This document shows positions 12,101-22,505 of a stretch of DNA of 64,000 bases, piece after piece; within the stretch, counting starts at the first letter, position 1, and each line of letters begins with the position of its first letter. This stretch comes from Doris montereyensis. Its lineage: Eukaryota > Mollusca > Gastropoda > Nudibranchia > Dorididae. The stretch is taken from assembly GCA_037039925.1 (NCBI GenBank), contig JAXRKP010001469.1, forward strand, positions 58,533-122,532, in the 5' to 3' direction. Both the position numbers and the translations under genes were made by a program. The notes beneath the pieces were generated by a model that was not told the origin of the DNA, did no database searches, and saw only the letters and a program-made list of their open reading frames with translations.

Positions 12101-15100
12101 GTGGTTGCCAATAAAAGATCGACTGTGGTATGCCTATGGTGTGATTCTGTGTTTGGTAAGAACTTTATCTAAGGATGATGCAATGGGACCTGATCTATGT
12201 GTGAGTTTTTCATGTGTTATTTGTGATAATTTATGCTCAGTGTCCCTTACTTCTTGAGTGTATGTGGCTTTATCAATGTCACTGTCACTAAAAAGAAGCA
12301 AGTCTGATAGAGGTCAAGCTGTGTTTGTGTTTTGTGTGCTTGTTTCCAACAACTGCCATATTGTTTTAATACCTGCCCGAGCTCTGTGAGATGAGTGTCT
12401 GTCCGACATGTAATTTTGTTGTCCATGAAATGCGCTGCTGTCTCTAGTAGTTTGTGGCGTTTTAACACTATCCCTAGCATAATGTAACACTAGTCCTATC
12501 TAATTCAATGTGAAGAAGGGGGGCGTGTAAGCAATTGTAATATTGGGGTGCAATGTTTTCCTATCACATCATTGTTTATATCAAGTCCATATATATAAAA
12601 AAATGTCATCTCACATCAGTGGCTTTCTCTTTGCCTGTTTTTCTTTATATGTTAAGTTTTTCTTTTCACGTATGCTGCACAATTCACTGACGGCAAAATG
12701 ATGATTCTCTAGGGAGTGATCCATACTAGATTTATTTGAAAAAATAAGAGGGGTCAGTAAAAATCGATTAGATAAAGGAAAATGGGTTAAAAATGATTTA
12801 CTCTCAAGGAAAACCTGTTGCATGTGCACTTAACTTAGGCAAAAAAGGTGGTGGGAGGAGGAAGAACGTTATAACTTTGTAATGGTTTATGACTGCAAAT
12901 TAATATTTTTACATAGTGAAGTGCAATAACCAATCTTTGAAATTAACTCATTTTCATTAATTACGTTCGTATAGTTTTTTTAGCAATTAGATCAAATATA
13001 ATGACCAAAGCAAAAAAACGAGAAATACATATACATATTAAAAATGCTTTTATCAGAAAAGTCACAAATCCAAGAGAAATACTTTCACAGAGAGCAGACA
13101 AGATGTTGATGCTATGCTAGAAACAAAGACTGAGACAATTGGTATAAGAGAAGCGCTATTATAGCGAGATAAATTGGTGCAATTTAAAAAAAAAATCTCA
13201 ACGGGGTGATCAGCTACCCGAGAATCCAGCTGAACGTGCTTGACCCCTGACAGATGAGCGCACGTGGGTAATTAATGAGTTTTGCTGGCCACAACTAAGA
13301 GGGATGATTTGCTGCAGGAATTTGATGCTGTGCTATGTATCGTGTCTACAATACTCACCATGAGCTGTTTTCAAGCATCTTATACAGGGTTTTCTTTTGG
13401 GGGTTTTGATCCCTTTTTGTGGTTTAGATTCTTTTGATACGGTAAGGAGTCCTACATATTGTAAATCTAGATATGAAATCACAGGAATATTATACCTCTG
13501 GTGATCTTGAAGTAAACTTTTCTGTATTACAGTTAAATGGCTAGGTGTGAATGATACTATTCCAACTTTTTAATTACAAAACCTGTTTAAAATGGCGACA
13601 GGTGAGTGAAAATTCTACTCAAAGATGGGGAAAAGATGAAGTTTTCCTTCACTAAACATCACTTTTAGTAGGAAAAAATCCTCAAATGAATAGGGTTTTG
13701 AGATTATTTAAAGCCTACATGCAAAATATGGTAACTCTTAGTGGTCTGGCCTGATCCGCAAAGAATGACCAGCTCAGAATTATATAAAGATACCTGTCAT
13801 CTAAGACCATAAAAGCTTCTTTTCTTTTTTTTTAGAAACAATGTTTATTTAAGGTCATCAGGATCACAAATGATTTTCCTTTCACAGATTGGCGGAAAAG
13901 TTGAAAAATCTGTTCACCCTTTTGCTGGTCACATCCTGAAACATAGCGCGGAGATTCTTGATGCAAACAACAAGAGCAAGACAAGTAAATTTAATATGCT
14001 TTTCAATGCTGTTGAATTTACATTCTTCGAAATATTTTCATTTGACATGCATTAAAAATATATAAACATTGTCTTTAACTATGAAAGTTGTTTATAAACT
14101 CTACATTAATCCTATTTTTCTCCTATTTTATTTAAATTGCAAACCAAGACTGACATATAAGTCTGGCATGATATGAGAAGCCAATCATTACTTACTTTAT
14201 TGAATAGGATGTTACTCATACCTCTTCTCATTTCCATCTACTTTTAATATGTAGTTAGAATTTTTTTTATGATAAATGGGTAATGGGTTCTTTTTACAAT
14301 ATAATAAAAACTAATGTCACGTGAATAAAGAGTGGAAATACTTATACTCTGCACAAATTTAACATGAGCCTTTTTTTTTAAGCTCAATTTTTTTCTTAAG
14401 GTATATTATGGTTCTCTGAAAGATGCATGTTACTGATAGAGTCTTTTTTCTCTCTTTTTCTACTAGAATGCAAATTCTTCGGCAAAGGCAAGATAGCGAG
14501 AACAAAAAGCTGCTGTCTAATCAGAGACGTCCTTGGTTGCCTACAGAAGACATTTGCTCATGACACAGAGGGTTTCCTCAACAAAGAACGATTTGACATT
14601 GTCATGCAGCCCATTGTGGACCAGGTAAAGCTAAAATTCAAATAACTTCCTTCACAGTCTTTTTTCATGTCGCTTTTCTCAACTCTGTCCAAACTGAAAT
14701 AAGATTACTTCATAGTTTGATCATTCCGCTATATTGATTTACCATCTCCTATTTTAACAATCTGTTTATCTCTAATAGTATTTTTTTTGGTTGGGAAAAG
14801 AAAAGCAGGGGGCATCTTAGGTAGGTAGCATGATAACCTCCCTTTCCTGATGTGATCTGTTTTCCTGTTTCTTTTCCATTGAATTTATATAATTATTCTC
14901 AAATTACTTTAAGACTGCACAATTCCCCCCCCCCCTCGAATCATTCAATAAATCAACATGTTTGCTTCATCATTGAAATATACCTTCCTCTCAATTTGAT
15001 AATGTCATTTTTTTAGATTGAAAACCAACTGGGAAAATCTTCCATTGCTGAAGAAAGAGTGGAGCAATACTTGGTGCCTTGCATAGCAAGTCTGGCTGCT

Positions 15101-17666
15101 GCTGCCCATGACGACCTTCTTTGGAAAGATATGAACTACCAGATTTTGTTAAAAACACGAAATCAAAGCTCTCAGGTAGGGGATATGTACAGTCTCTCTC
15201 TCCTTTGTGAAAAATTATTTATGTTGCTGATTTGTCTGTCACAGCTTTGGTGCTAAAAATTTAAGCCTTCATTTCTTTATTCCAGAATTTCGAAAATCCC
15301 ATTTAATCAATGTACATTTGCAGAAAAGGGAACCCTAAGAAAAGGCCCTCAAACAAACCAAAGAAGAAAATCATGAATAGGTCAAATTATTTCATAAATA
15401 TGATGAAGACTGTCATTTGTTTTTTGGATTTTCTTAGTAAAAGAGAGCATGCTACAGTGCATGGGATGTCTTTATGTTTATAGTGTAAATCTTTTAGTAA
15501 CAGATAGGCTGTTACATGGATTCATGTTGTACTACCCAATGTCGATACAATTGCTATTGTGATACATTGCAAATGTCATTAAATTGGCAAGTGTAAAAGT
15601 AAGATAACTAAAAAAGAAAGTAAATCTTTTAGTAACAGATAGGCTGTTACATAGATTCATGTTGTACTACCCAATGTCGATACAATTGCTATTGTGATAC
15701 ATTGCAAATGTCATTAAATTGGCAAGTGTAAAAGTAAGATAACTAAAAAAGAAAGTTCATTTTAGTCGGTTTATCCTTTGAAAGACTTTATTTCGATCCT
15801 TTGCAGTTTGCATATAGGAAACATAGATCTGTTGACGATGCTTAGGTACATGTATTAAATTCTATTTATTCACATCTTGAGAAAAAAGGCAGTTCTATCC
15901 GAATTATGTTTTACGATTTTTCTAGTGCATTTAACACCATCCAACCACACATACTTGCTGAAAAGCTCTTTAAAATGAACGTCAACGCTAACACTGTGCT
16001 TTCGATTTTAGATTACCTCAGCAACCATCCACAATTTGTCAAAATGCGGCGTTCATCTTCCTCTTTTCTCTTAGAAAATCAAACCAAACCTCCCTTTGAC
16101 TTAACTTCTGACATATTATATACTAATACTGGTGCTCCCCAGGATACAATACTATCCCTATTTCTCTTCTCCCTGTACACCGTAGACTGTAGATCCAAAC
16201 ATGACGACGTCATCATAGACAAATACACGGACGTTACTGGGGAAATCGGACTTATAAATTAATGATAATGACAATAACTATTTAAATGAAGTAGACAATT
16301 TTGTGAGCTGGTGCGACCAAAACTACATTGAATTAAATATTTCAAAAACTAAGGAAATGATAATTGATTTCCGGAAATATAAAAGTGAACCCTTCCCAGT
16401 CACCATAAAAGGGATAAAAATTGAGCGAGCACAGAGCTACAACTATTTAGGAATAATAATTGATAACACATTGAATTGGACCGAGAACACAGACAGCATC
16501 ATAAAAAAGGGAACACACAGCTTTATTGCATGAGAAAACAGATCTTTTCATGTCGATACACACCTATTACAAATGTTCTATTTGTCAGTTATATATTCGG
16601 TGTTGACCTTTGGGCTTCCCAGTTGGGGCGGGAACATAACTAAATTTGATAGAAAGAAACTAGACGGGGTGATCAGAAAGGTAGGTGGGCCGATTGGGAA
16701 CACACATGACTCATTTGACACAGTTTATGAACGATGTATAACCAAAAAACTGACTGACATCACTGATGACGAAACTCACCCACTTCGAGCAGACATTGAC
16801 TGTCTAAAAATAATTAAAAGTGGTAGGTTCAGAGTCCCAGGGGCCAACACAAACAGATACCTGAATTCATTCATTCCGTCTGCAGTCAAGATTTTTAACA
16901 AAACAAATGGAGGTGGGGGGTTGGACATGGATGAATGAGTTTTGACAGAGGGTGTGTATGTGGGGGTTGGTTGGGATGTAATATGTGTGTGTGTGTCGGG
17001 GGGGGGGGGTTCCTACGCATTTCTGTGCTGTATTTATCAACACAAATGGAGGTGGAGATTGGGCATGGATGAATGAACTTTGTCTGAAGGCATGTGTATG
17101 GGGGTCGGTTGAGATGTAGTGTGTGTGTGTGGGAGGGGGTGGGGGGGAATGAGGTTGTCTATCCTGCGCATTTCTGTGATCTGTTTTTCAAAACAAATGG
17201 ATGTGGGGGGGGGGGGTTGGAAATGGATGAATAAGCTTTGATCGAAGGTGTGCTTGTGCGTAGGGGTCGGTTGGGTAGTGTTGTGTGATGGGTGGGGGAT
17301 CGAATATGGAATAAAAATCCTACACGTTTCTGTGATGTATTTATCAAAACAAATGGACGTGGGGGGGTGGGGGGGGGGAATGAGCATGGATGAATGAGCT
17401 TTGACCAAAGGCGTGTATGAGGGGGTCAGTTGTGTGTGTAATGGGGGGGAGGGAGGGATGTGGGAGGGCTCGAATGATGTATATCTTACGCATTTCTGTG
17501 ATGTATTTGTCATACTAATACTCTTATTATTATTATATTACTGCATTAATGTTAAGCAATTTTAATAATGAATAGATCTATGTATTATGATTTTTAAACT
17601 TAACTTATGAGGAACAGAATGTAATTTCCTTCTTTGGATGAATAAAGTATTATTATTATTATTTTT

Positions 17667-17758
<92 letters not shown>

Positions 17759-19737
17759 CAATATTATCAATATTATTTATTGTGGAGTGTCATTGGATAA
17801 AGCTGATTTTAAGTTAGTTTCCTCTTGAAATTTGTCTTGGAAGTTAAGTATGAATGAAAAAGTTTGGAAAGGGATTTCAATTTTGGATTTTTGTTATTTG
17901 TTGTACTGTTTCATAGCAAATGGTAAAAAAAACCGTGATGATTGGAATTTCCTTTAATTTAAATAATGCTGAATATACTAAAAAGATTAGTAAATTCAGC
18001 GGAAGTATCAACTTGAATAAGAAATTTCCTTGATTTTTTGTCCTCACTTTGACAAACCGAAGATGTTGAATTACTGTGATATGCTTTTGTCATGCCATCG
18101 TTTAGGTGCGAATGTGGGCGCTGTCTGCTGTTGATGCCTTTCATAAACAGCTGGGTGAAGACTACACACAGCTGGTGCCAGAGACAATTCCCTTCATTGC
18201 TGAGCTCATGGAAGGTTTGTCACCTTGTCATATCATCACCCTCCTTTTAACTTTGTATTTAATTATAAACAAAGAAACTCAACGTCAAATATTTATGTAG
18301 TTAAATTGTGACAAAGATGTCTCAGCTCCATGGAAAAATAATGACTGTTTCGAGACTGTCATCCTGTGCTCTGTAATAAACTGCAAGTTTTAGTGAAAGG
18401 ACCTCTCATGTTCTATCGCATGCACATCAGGAAGAAAAGGTGTGCACAGTTGAAAAATGTCTGCGCACACCAATAAAAATAACTTTTCTTGCCTTAGTGT
18501 TCAATTTCATACACTCAGCTCATACAATTTTAGATTTTTTCGTCAAAGTTTGCACAACACCAAAAGCTGTAGGCACAGGCTAGAACAATTAGAGGGTACA
18601 TTGGTCCTATGTCTTGCTGAGAGGGCAAAGGCTTAGAATAAAACGTCTGTCTTTTATTAGGTAGTCCAAACCCATTTCTCGCCACAGCTGATGTAAGCGA
18701 TATCTCTGAGGCATATGTTGCACACATAATAGTATATTTTTCCTCCACAGTAAATGGAAATAAAACTTTACCAATGAAAATATCTTTTCAAAACAATTTA
18801 GATATTGTGTTGGTATGTTAGGTTTATTACCAACAACCTGTTATACCACACATTGAAAAAGACATGTCACGTGTGAATGATCACAATGGGACGAGGACAC
18901 CTGTTTGAAACATGATTGGTTATTTTTCAAACTAAGTGGTCTTCATGAAGGATGTGCTTGATTAAATTGAACATCTTATTGTCTTATAGTAAATATAAAA
19001 GAAAAAAATTATCTTCAATTTTTTTTGGGGTGGTTATTTTGAAGTGAAATACCTCCACCGTTGAATAAATTATTATTCCAACATGCAGACATGCCAAATG
19101 TTTTTGGACTATTGATAACAATGATTCTAGTTTTGTACTTTGTTTTTGTATCATAAGTAATTCAAGTGTTTTAAATAAGTTTTAATGAATTGTATTATTA
19201 TTTAGTCCTGAGGCATAAAGATCATGGGTTAGTGCCCGACAAACTAAACAAATTTCTAAAAGTTTTTTTAATAGTAACCCCCCCCCCCCCCCCCAGTCCA
19301 GATAGTTGGTTCCATCAGAGATGGACGATAAAATAAGAGATCTTGTGTGCAAATCACAACACTTTGCAAGTTTAAGATCCCTTGACTGTTTTCAGGGCAG
19401 TCTGAGCGAAATTTTAAAAATCCTACCAAAACCTTTTGCTTTGGATGTGGGTAAAATCAACTGAAACCAAATCAGTTTCATGCGTTTGAGTCTCATTGTC
19501 ATTTCTTGCTTTTAGGAACTTCTTATAAGAACTTATATTTCTTGGTTTGTTTTAAATTATGTTAATATTTCATTGGCATAGGAATCTGATTAATGCATTT
19601 GCCATACTAAAAATTATTGGCTTATATTTATTTTGCTTTCTTTCTCAGATGAGTCAGAGGAAGTGGAAACATTAACCCAGAAGGTGATTGCATCTATGGA
19701 AGTGTCTGTCGGTGAAAATCTACAGGAATATTTCTAA
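412..19737 (+). CDS. HEATR1: HEATR1 (UTP10/BAP28), C-terminal part, 19 exons
   Basis: HEATR1 is the HEAT-repeat protein of the nucleolar SSU processome (yeast Utp10), needed for rRNA transcription and early 18S processing. The exons join into about 865 residues that follow the C-terminal 40% of the roughly 2,140-residue human protein. Landmarks include KQLRHFK, RKALDLL-like QKRALDLLGSKLQ, LLCIAEV-like MLCIAEV, PFAGH, LNYQILLKTR-like MNYQILLKTR, and the end LQEYF before TAA (19735-19737). Every intron is GT-AG and phases match, apart from three one-base losses near 5806-5811, 10105-10125 and 13920-13923. The N-terminal 1,250 or so residues and the promoter lie upstream of the window. Identity is very secure; the breaks are probably assembly errors because splice sites and homology persist on both sides. 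Confidence 0.96.
3943..4205 (+). repeat. SINE family B copy (HEATR1 intron)
   Basis: This diverged copy shares its layout with copies near 19205, 41275 and 52955. It has a tRNA-like head with a GTCTGCCTCTCAGCCAAA stretch, a middle block GACACCTAGTTCCAT, then CACTCTGTGCTAATTAAAGATCCC and a 3' block AAATCCTACCA. The family is inferred by comparing copies inside this window. I did not assign it to a named SINE. Confidence 0.7.
4303..7032 (+). CDS. HEATR1: HEATR1 exons 5-9 of the window
   Basis: Exons are 4303-4470, 5098-5244, 5728-5903, 6261-6436 and 6933-7032. They encode the HEAT-repeat segment that matches human from the VKFWRALLSK region through ALAALQKVVETLPHFISPYL. Exon 5728-5903 is 176 nt where 177 is needed. 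Reading is lost at the GAAAG near 5806-5811 and resumes one frame over as DEEVVNGQTAIYSLKVLC, equivalent to human AINRQTALYTLKLLC. Exon 6261-6436 uses a weak GTTTGG donor and leaves two bases that join to an Arg codon at 6933. The last exon ends in phase 0 at LPDIISQ. Confidence 0.92.
7567..8591 (+). CDS. HEATR1: HEATR1 exons 10-12 of the window
   Basis: Exons are 7567-7640, 8010-8094 and 8457-8591. The 74-nt exon at 7567-7640 begins in phase 0 and ends in phase 2. It is required because 8010-8094 otherwise reads into a stop within about ten codons. Joined, they give KVKLICSTLATVTATRKFLP, aligned with human LTSLKKTLATTLAPRVLLP. Exon 8457-8591 gives the SCAECLMTMLKEHIESMSRE helix region. A second, damaged copy of the 74-nt exon sits between the last two exons and is described separately. 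Confidence 0.88.
8328..8402 (+). pseudogene. Decayed duplicate of HEATR1 exon 7567-7640
   Basis: This 75-nt segment repeats the 74-nt exon at 7567-7640 with its CTTCACAG acceptor, its GTGAGT donor and about 45 bp of upstream intron. It carries one extra C (TTCCC versus TTCC) and several substitutions. In the phase it would inherit from exon 8010-8094, codon 11 is TGA (8358-8360). Splicing it in would therefore end the protein early. It may be a dead duplicate or a poison exon; only transcript data can decide. Confidence 0.75.
8720..9898. mobile_element. Non-autonomous DNA transposon with 26-bp perfect TIRs
   Basis: Positions 8720-8745 and 9873-9898 are perfect reverse complements over 26 bp. 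The core begins TACAGTAGTGACCGCCTAAA at the left end. The outer TA pair fits a TA target duplication, and CAGTAGTGACC resembles ends of the pogo/Tigger branch of Tc1-mariner. Subterminal repeats of GGCATTTAGG occur near 8770, 9753, 9786, 9842 and 9861. No transposase frame is visible, so it is non-autonomous. It lies in the HEATR1 intron 8592-10059. Structure is seen directly; superfamily is inferred. Confidence 0.8.
10060..14624 (+). CDS. HEATR1: HEATR1 exons 13-16 of the window
   Basis: Exons are 10060-10163, 11460-11530, 13888-13984 and 14467-14624. They cover the human segment from ENCIIDCLVAMVVKLSE to MMPLVDQ. Exon 10060-10163 is 104 nt where 105 fits. After DAFI the frame shifts near 10105-10125 and continues as LVFKLSEAQFKPMLFE up to GTAAGA. 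Exon 11460-11530 encodes LFTWATDEDASKERLLIFYK. Exon 13888-13984 starts LAEKLKNLFTL and, after a TTTT run at 13920-13923 that needs one more T, continues FAGHILKHSAEIL. Exon 14467-14624 ends with MQPIVDQ. All donors and acceptors are GT and AG. Confidence 0.9.
10362..10880 (-). mobile_element. Possible piggyBac-like or other transposon fragment
   Basis: On the minus strand an ATG at 10787 opens MAERRRRYEVMNDADSDDAD, followed by an acidic Ser/Asp/Glu stretch and then a possible GTAAAA donor near 10600. A basic-then-acidic start of this kind is seen in some transposase N-termini, including piggyBac types. The sequence TTAACCCCTTAACTGCC at about 10364 could be a TTAA-flanked end. No DDD catalytic core is present and no clean partner end was found. 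The assignment is tentative. Confidence 0.3.
10935..11310. repeat. Minisatellite, unit about 46 bp
   Basis: The unit contains CGTGGAATGCATGGGCCTAT followed by GGCGTATTAGGAAACAAATC. Some copies are partial or rearranged. It directly follows the acidic open frame at 10600-10787 (minus strand), so the two may belong to one element. It lies in the HEATR1 intron 10164-11459. Confidence 0.85.
11757..12480 (-). mobile_element. Degenerate transposon-type ORF remnant
   Basis: Minus-strand frames at 12032-11757 and 12480-12247 look like pieces of one decayed protein. The first ends HHCTPHIQYKFGLGLLGE before a stop. From memory this resembles a FGLGxxGEQG-type motif in uncharacterised mobile-element proteins of marine invertebrates. 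Frames are interrupted and no splice sites are convincing. It lies in the HEATR1 intron 11531-13887. The family assignment is weak. Confidence 0.35.
13525..13790. repeat. Dispersed repeat, second copy near 42470
   Basis: The segment shares ordered blocks with 42470-42690: AAAATTCTACTCAAA, GTAGGAAAAAATCCTCAAATGAA-like text, a GGCCTG block and CTCAGAATTATAT. Both copies are in the same orientation. No coding capacity or terminal repeats were seen. Confidence 0.55.
15017..19737 (+). CDS. HEATR1: HEATR1 last three exons and stop
   Basis: Exons are 15017-15175, 18106-18214 and 19649-19737. The first carries VEQYLVPCIASLAAAAHDDL and ends LLKTRNQSSQ. The second gives VRMWALSAVDAFHKQLGEDY and LVPETIPFIAELME, leaving one base. 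The third completes Asp, continues ESEEVETLTQKV and ends LQEYF-stop. The human C-terminus reads the same way (LPESIPFLAELMEDE, LQSYF). The 2.9-kb intron 15176-18105 contains a 135-bp duplication, a LINE fragment and microsatellites. Confidence 0.95.
15485..15754. repeat. Near-perfect 135-bp tandem duplication
   Basis: Two head-to-tail copies, 15485-15619 and 15620-15754, differ at about one base (CATGG versus CATAG). Such identity in otherwise diverged intron DNA indicates a very recent duplication or an assembly artefact. It sits just upstream of the LINE fragment. Confidence 0.9.
15770..16938 (+). mobile_element. LINE fragment: reverse transcriptase 3' part (Rex1/CR1-like)
   Basis: Homology starts about 15785 with LQFAYRKHRSVDDA, breaks at a TAG, then continues MFYDFSSAFNTIQPHILAEK, a hallmark of non-LTR reverse transcriptases near the first catalytic Asp. 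After another break the frame 16303-16533 gives SWCDQNYIELNISKTKEM and YNYLGIIIDNTLNW, the thumb region. Frame 16573-16938 ends SGRFRVPGANTNRYLNSFIP, typical of the C-terminus of Rex1/CR1-type elements. The catalytic A/YxDD region is damaged (NKYTDVTGE-like text). The element is 5' truncated and dead. Confidence 0.85.
16905..17515 (+). repeat. About four 140-170 bp tandem units in the LINE 3' UTR
   Basis: Each unit starts AACAAATGGAGGTGG or a variant, has GGATGAATGA, a G-rich stretch with GT runs, and ends with CATTTCTGTG and TGTATTT. Units begin near 16903, 17038, 17190 and 17345. They directly follow the LINE coding end. The minus-strand open frames here are only the Pro/His-rich readout of the G-rich repeats. 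Confidence 0.8.
17641..17760. repeat. (ATT)n microsatellite at the LINE 3' end
   Basis: A long run of ATT follows GAATAAAGTATT. LINEs of the CR1/Rex type often end in short tandem repeats, so this is probably the 3' tail of the element at 15770. Confidence 0.9.
19205..19475 (+). repeat. SINE family B copy (HEATR1 last intron)
   Basis: The copy contains CAACACTTTGCAAGTTTAAG then ATCCCTTGACTGTTTTCAGG, GGCAGTCTGAGC and AAATCCTACCA, colinear with the copy at 41275. Its tRNA-like head is decayed. A C-run of about 16 lies inside at about 19279-19294. Confidence 0.75.
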
Positions 19738-20527
19738 TGGAATGATGGCAATGTTAATATCTACAGTATTTGGATGTACATTACTCTTAGCTGTCTACAT
19801 GAAATTCTAATGCTTTTAAAAAATGTTGCCCCCTTTGAAAATTTATGAATTTTGCCTTAAATAATAAACCAAAGTAATCAACAACAAAATTTGTGTTAAC
19901 ATATTGGAATTGAGAATGAAAGATTGAGTTTCAAAGTACAAATGTGTTGATTACAAAGAGATACATGTATGGCCTGTTTTGAAATGAAGAACAAAATAGT
20001 TTGAATTTGAGACTGATTGATTAAAAAGTAAAACCGTTCCATTAAGGCCATTACGATTACATACCATTGGGCTAGAGGGTTTCTAAGAGAGGACGCAAGT
20101 CGGTGACACATTTTACTCATAGCTGATACTTGTACTCATTTGCAACTCCATTAAGTGAGAAATGTGTCTTAACCCATTGCTTCTCAAGGCTTAATTAGGT
20201 CATTAACCCTGAACTACTAAGCACAGGGAAGTAACTCCTGCAACATAACGACACGGTGTCAGTAAAATATTTCTTGTGCATTCTTCACTTGAAATAACTT
20301 AATTTTAAATTATTCTTTTAGATGCTTGCATAATATCTTTCATTTCACATATGACATGCATCCATGTTATCTTTGACATTGTTCAGTTCGTTGGAACGTT
20401 CAGGACTTGATTGTTCAGGTGAAGATGGTGACTCTCGGTTACATGAAAGATCGTTCTTTTGTTAATAGGAACTTTAAATGATGATTTGAAACGCTTTTAA
20501 CATTTGAAAATAATATAGGTGTTTCCT
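19738..20527 (+). other. HEATR1 3' UTR and intergenic DNA
   Basis: The first 130-150 bases are the likely 3' UTR. The rest is AT-rich with no supported gene or repeat that I can recognise. Confidence 0.6.
19863..19868 (+). terminator. HEATR1 polyadenylation signal (AATAAA)
   Basis: A canonical AATAAA lies 126 bp after the HEATR1 stop codon. It is the first such hexamer in the 3' UTR and so the probable main signal. Confidence 0.7.
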
Positions 20528-20800
20528 ATTCTGCTTGTATGGCAGAGTGGTTATCTGCCGAACTGGGGATCATGAGGTCCCGGATTCGAATCCTGGCAAA
20601 GCTAGGCCTACAGTTGTGTTCCTTGGGAAAGACACTTAACATGCATTTTCCCCATTCAGCCCAAGTGCAAATGGGTACAAACTTTAGCGTGGGAGTAAAA
20701 TTCTGCATCAGACTAGGGTCCTGTTCCGCCTCACACTATAGAAACTTAGATAAGCTCTGGCTCTATAGGCCATACTAGCCTTGAAGGAACTTGAAAGAAA
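20528..20800 (+). repeat. SINE family A, full-length-like copy
   Basis: A tRNA-derived head carries an A box (TGGCAGAGTGGT, 20540-20551) and a B box (GATTCGAATCC, 20583-20593), the internal Pol III promoter. The body has CCTTGGGAAAGACACTTAAC, a block TGCAAATGGGTACAAACTTT and GGGAGTAAAA, and ends GCTCTATAGGCC then TTGAAGGAACTT. Reverse-oriented copies lie at 22213, 37040 and 52388. Confidence 0.85.
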
Positions 20801-20814
20801 TACTTTCCTTAACA

Positions 20815-21090
20815 TATGTGCATACCAATTCAGTTTTGTCAAAACATAACGATAAAAGATGGATTTATTGTCTGTATTCCGCACAAGAGCAGGCTTACCG
20901 ACTGTACATCATTTATCCCCCAACGGGCCATTTCATTCAGTCTTTCTCAAGTCCATGGGGAGCATACAGTACACAAACCTGTTAGGCTGTTCGTACCAAT
21001 ACTCTGACTCTGACAAGATCTTTCTCTACCTATAGCTGGGTACTCGTTCACACTTGAGTCAAGTGAGGAAAGCAAAAATCCCATCTGTGC
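20815..21090. repeat. Dispersed repeat, second copy at 33286
   Basis: The segment shares TGGGGAGCATACAGTAC, ATCTTTCTCTACCTATA and GAGTCAAGTGAGGAAA with 33286-33510 in the same order and orientation. The length is about 220 bp. No ORF or TIR was found. It starts just after the SINE at 20528. Confidence 0.65.
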
Positions 21091-21844
21091 CATTTATTGG
21101 AGGGGATGCACACTGTAGAGCACAAGAGTTGGGAACACCAGCTCAAAAATATGCAAAAACACTGCACAGCGTCTTTATTATTATGATTTCAGAAAAGAAG
21201 AAAAAACATGAAAACATTTTCATGGGTTTGCTCACCCTTTTATAGTAAAACTGAATTATTTTAAGTGATCAAACGCAACCAAGATATAGTTTGCTGAAAA
21301 TGAATTTGTAGAACTGGGTTTTTTATATCAATATTAGAGCAAAATTTATTGCCACCCTTCATTGTCATGGCGATTGCCAATGCCAGTGTAGAGAGCTAAA
21401 ATTGCTCAGACCAAAAAAAACACCTACCTCTTGCTGCAAGTGACAATAAATGTGATTGGATGAAAGGGCAGAAGGAAGAATTCAATCTTTTTTTATTCTG
21501 CTGTATATGAAATATGAAACAGGTGAGTTAGTTAGAGAACGACGTGACTGGTTGAAATGAGAAGCTATGAAGATCAAATGAAGTATAGACCAATAAATTT
21601 TATTAGAAATATAACATGAAAAGTAAAATATTGAAAATGCTTCATAACAAAGTTTCAGTCCAAGCAAAAACAAGCTTAGATGATTAAAATAGTCTTCAAT
21701 CTAGCAGATCTATCCATCTCCAGCTCTTCGCTTGCAGTAATAATGTGGGCTTTGAAACAGGAAGAAGAAAATTAAAAGACTGAATAATTTCATGTGATCC
21801 TAGCATGGTATGAGCACTTGGGATTTGGTGGTTCATGTTTTCAA

Positions 21845-21970
21845 AGTTGAACACTCATTGGTGAGTCCATGAGGCAGTCACCTCATATGCATAAGGCACA
21901 GGGTTCAATTTCAAGTACGGATGGAGGCAGGAATTAGCACCTGATTCTACAATAAAATTTTAATGAAAAG
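21845..21970 (+). repeat. tRNA-like SINE remnant
   Basis: The stretch GTGAGTCCATGAGGCAGTC followed by GGCACAGGGTTCAATTTC resembles decayed A and B boxes of a tRNA-derived SINE. No second copy was found here, so confidence is low. Confidence 0.35.
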
Positions 21971-22212
21971 GCTGGAATTCTTTTTTATGTGAAGTGTATC
22001 AGCAAACAATCCTCAACCAAGGTGGAATGATGATGAATTCCTCATCAAACCCTGGATGTCGTGTACATAATGGACTGGTATTCAGATAATTGGCACATGC
22101 AGATACTGACATTGACATATAATTAACGAATCAAGCCCTCATAGAGATATTCAATCACCCCACAATTTGAAACATTTGACAACATTAAGATTAAGATACT
22201 TTGTGAAAAGTA

Positions 22213-22505
22213 AAGTTCATTCAAGGCCATTATGGCCCATAGAGCTGAAGCTTATCCTGGTTTCAATAGCGTAAAGCGGAACGGGTGATAATAACTACCC
22301 CCTGGCCAGGACGCTAGTCTGACATAGGTTTTTACTCCCAAGCTAGTGCTTGTACCCATTTTCACCTGAGTAAAGGGGAAAATGCGTGTTATTGTTAAGT
22401 GTCTTTCCCAAGGAACACAATGTCGGAGCTAGGATTCAAACCCAGAACCTCATGATCCCTAGTCTGGCAGCCTAACAGCTCAGCCATTGACACCACTAGA
22501 CGCTT
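22213..22505 (-). repeat. SINE family A copy, reverse
   Basis: Reading the minus strand gives the A-box and B-box head near 22500-22430, then the CCTTGGGAAAGACACTTAA core and the GGGCCATAATGGCC-type 3' end. It is colinear with 20528-20800 in opposite orientation. Confidence 0.85.

Noticed and set aside
17037..17513. 158-residue Pro/His/Thr-rich minus frame
   Set aside because: Antisense of the G-rich LINE minisatellite; no homology or splice sites.
412..19737. HEATR1 as a pseudogene
   Set aside because: Nineteen exons keep splice sites, phase and homology; three one-base losses fit assembly error better.
20534..20605. Possible true tRNA gene (A and B boxes)
   Set aside because: The acceptor stem does not pair, the sequence continues into a SINE body, and related copies exist.
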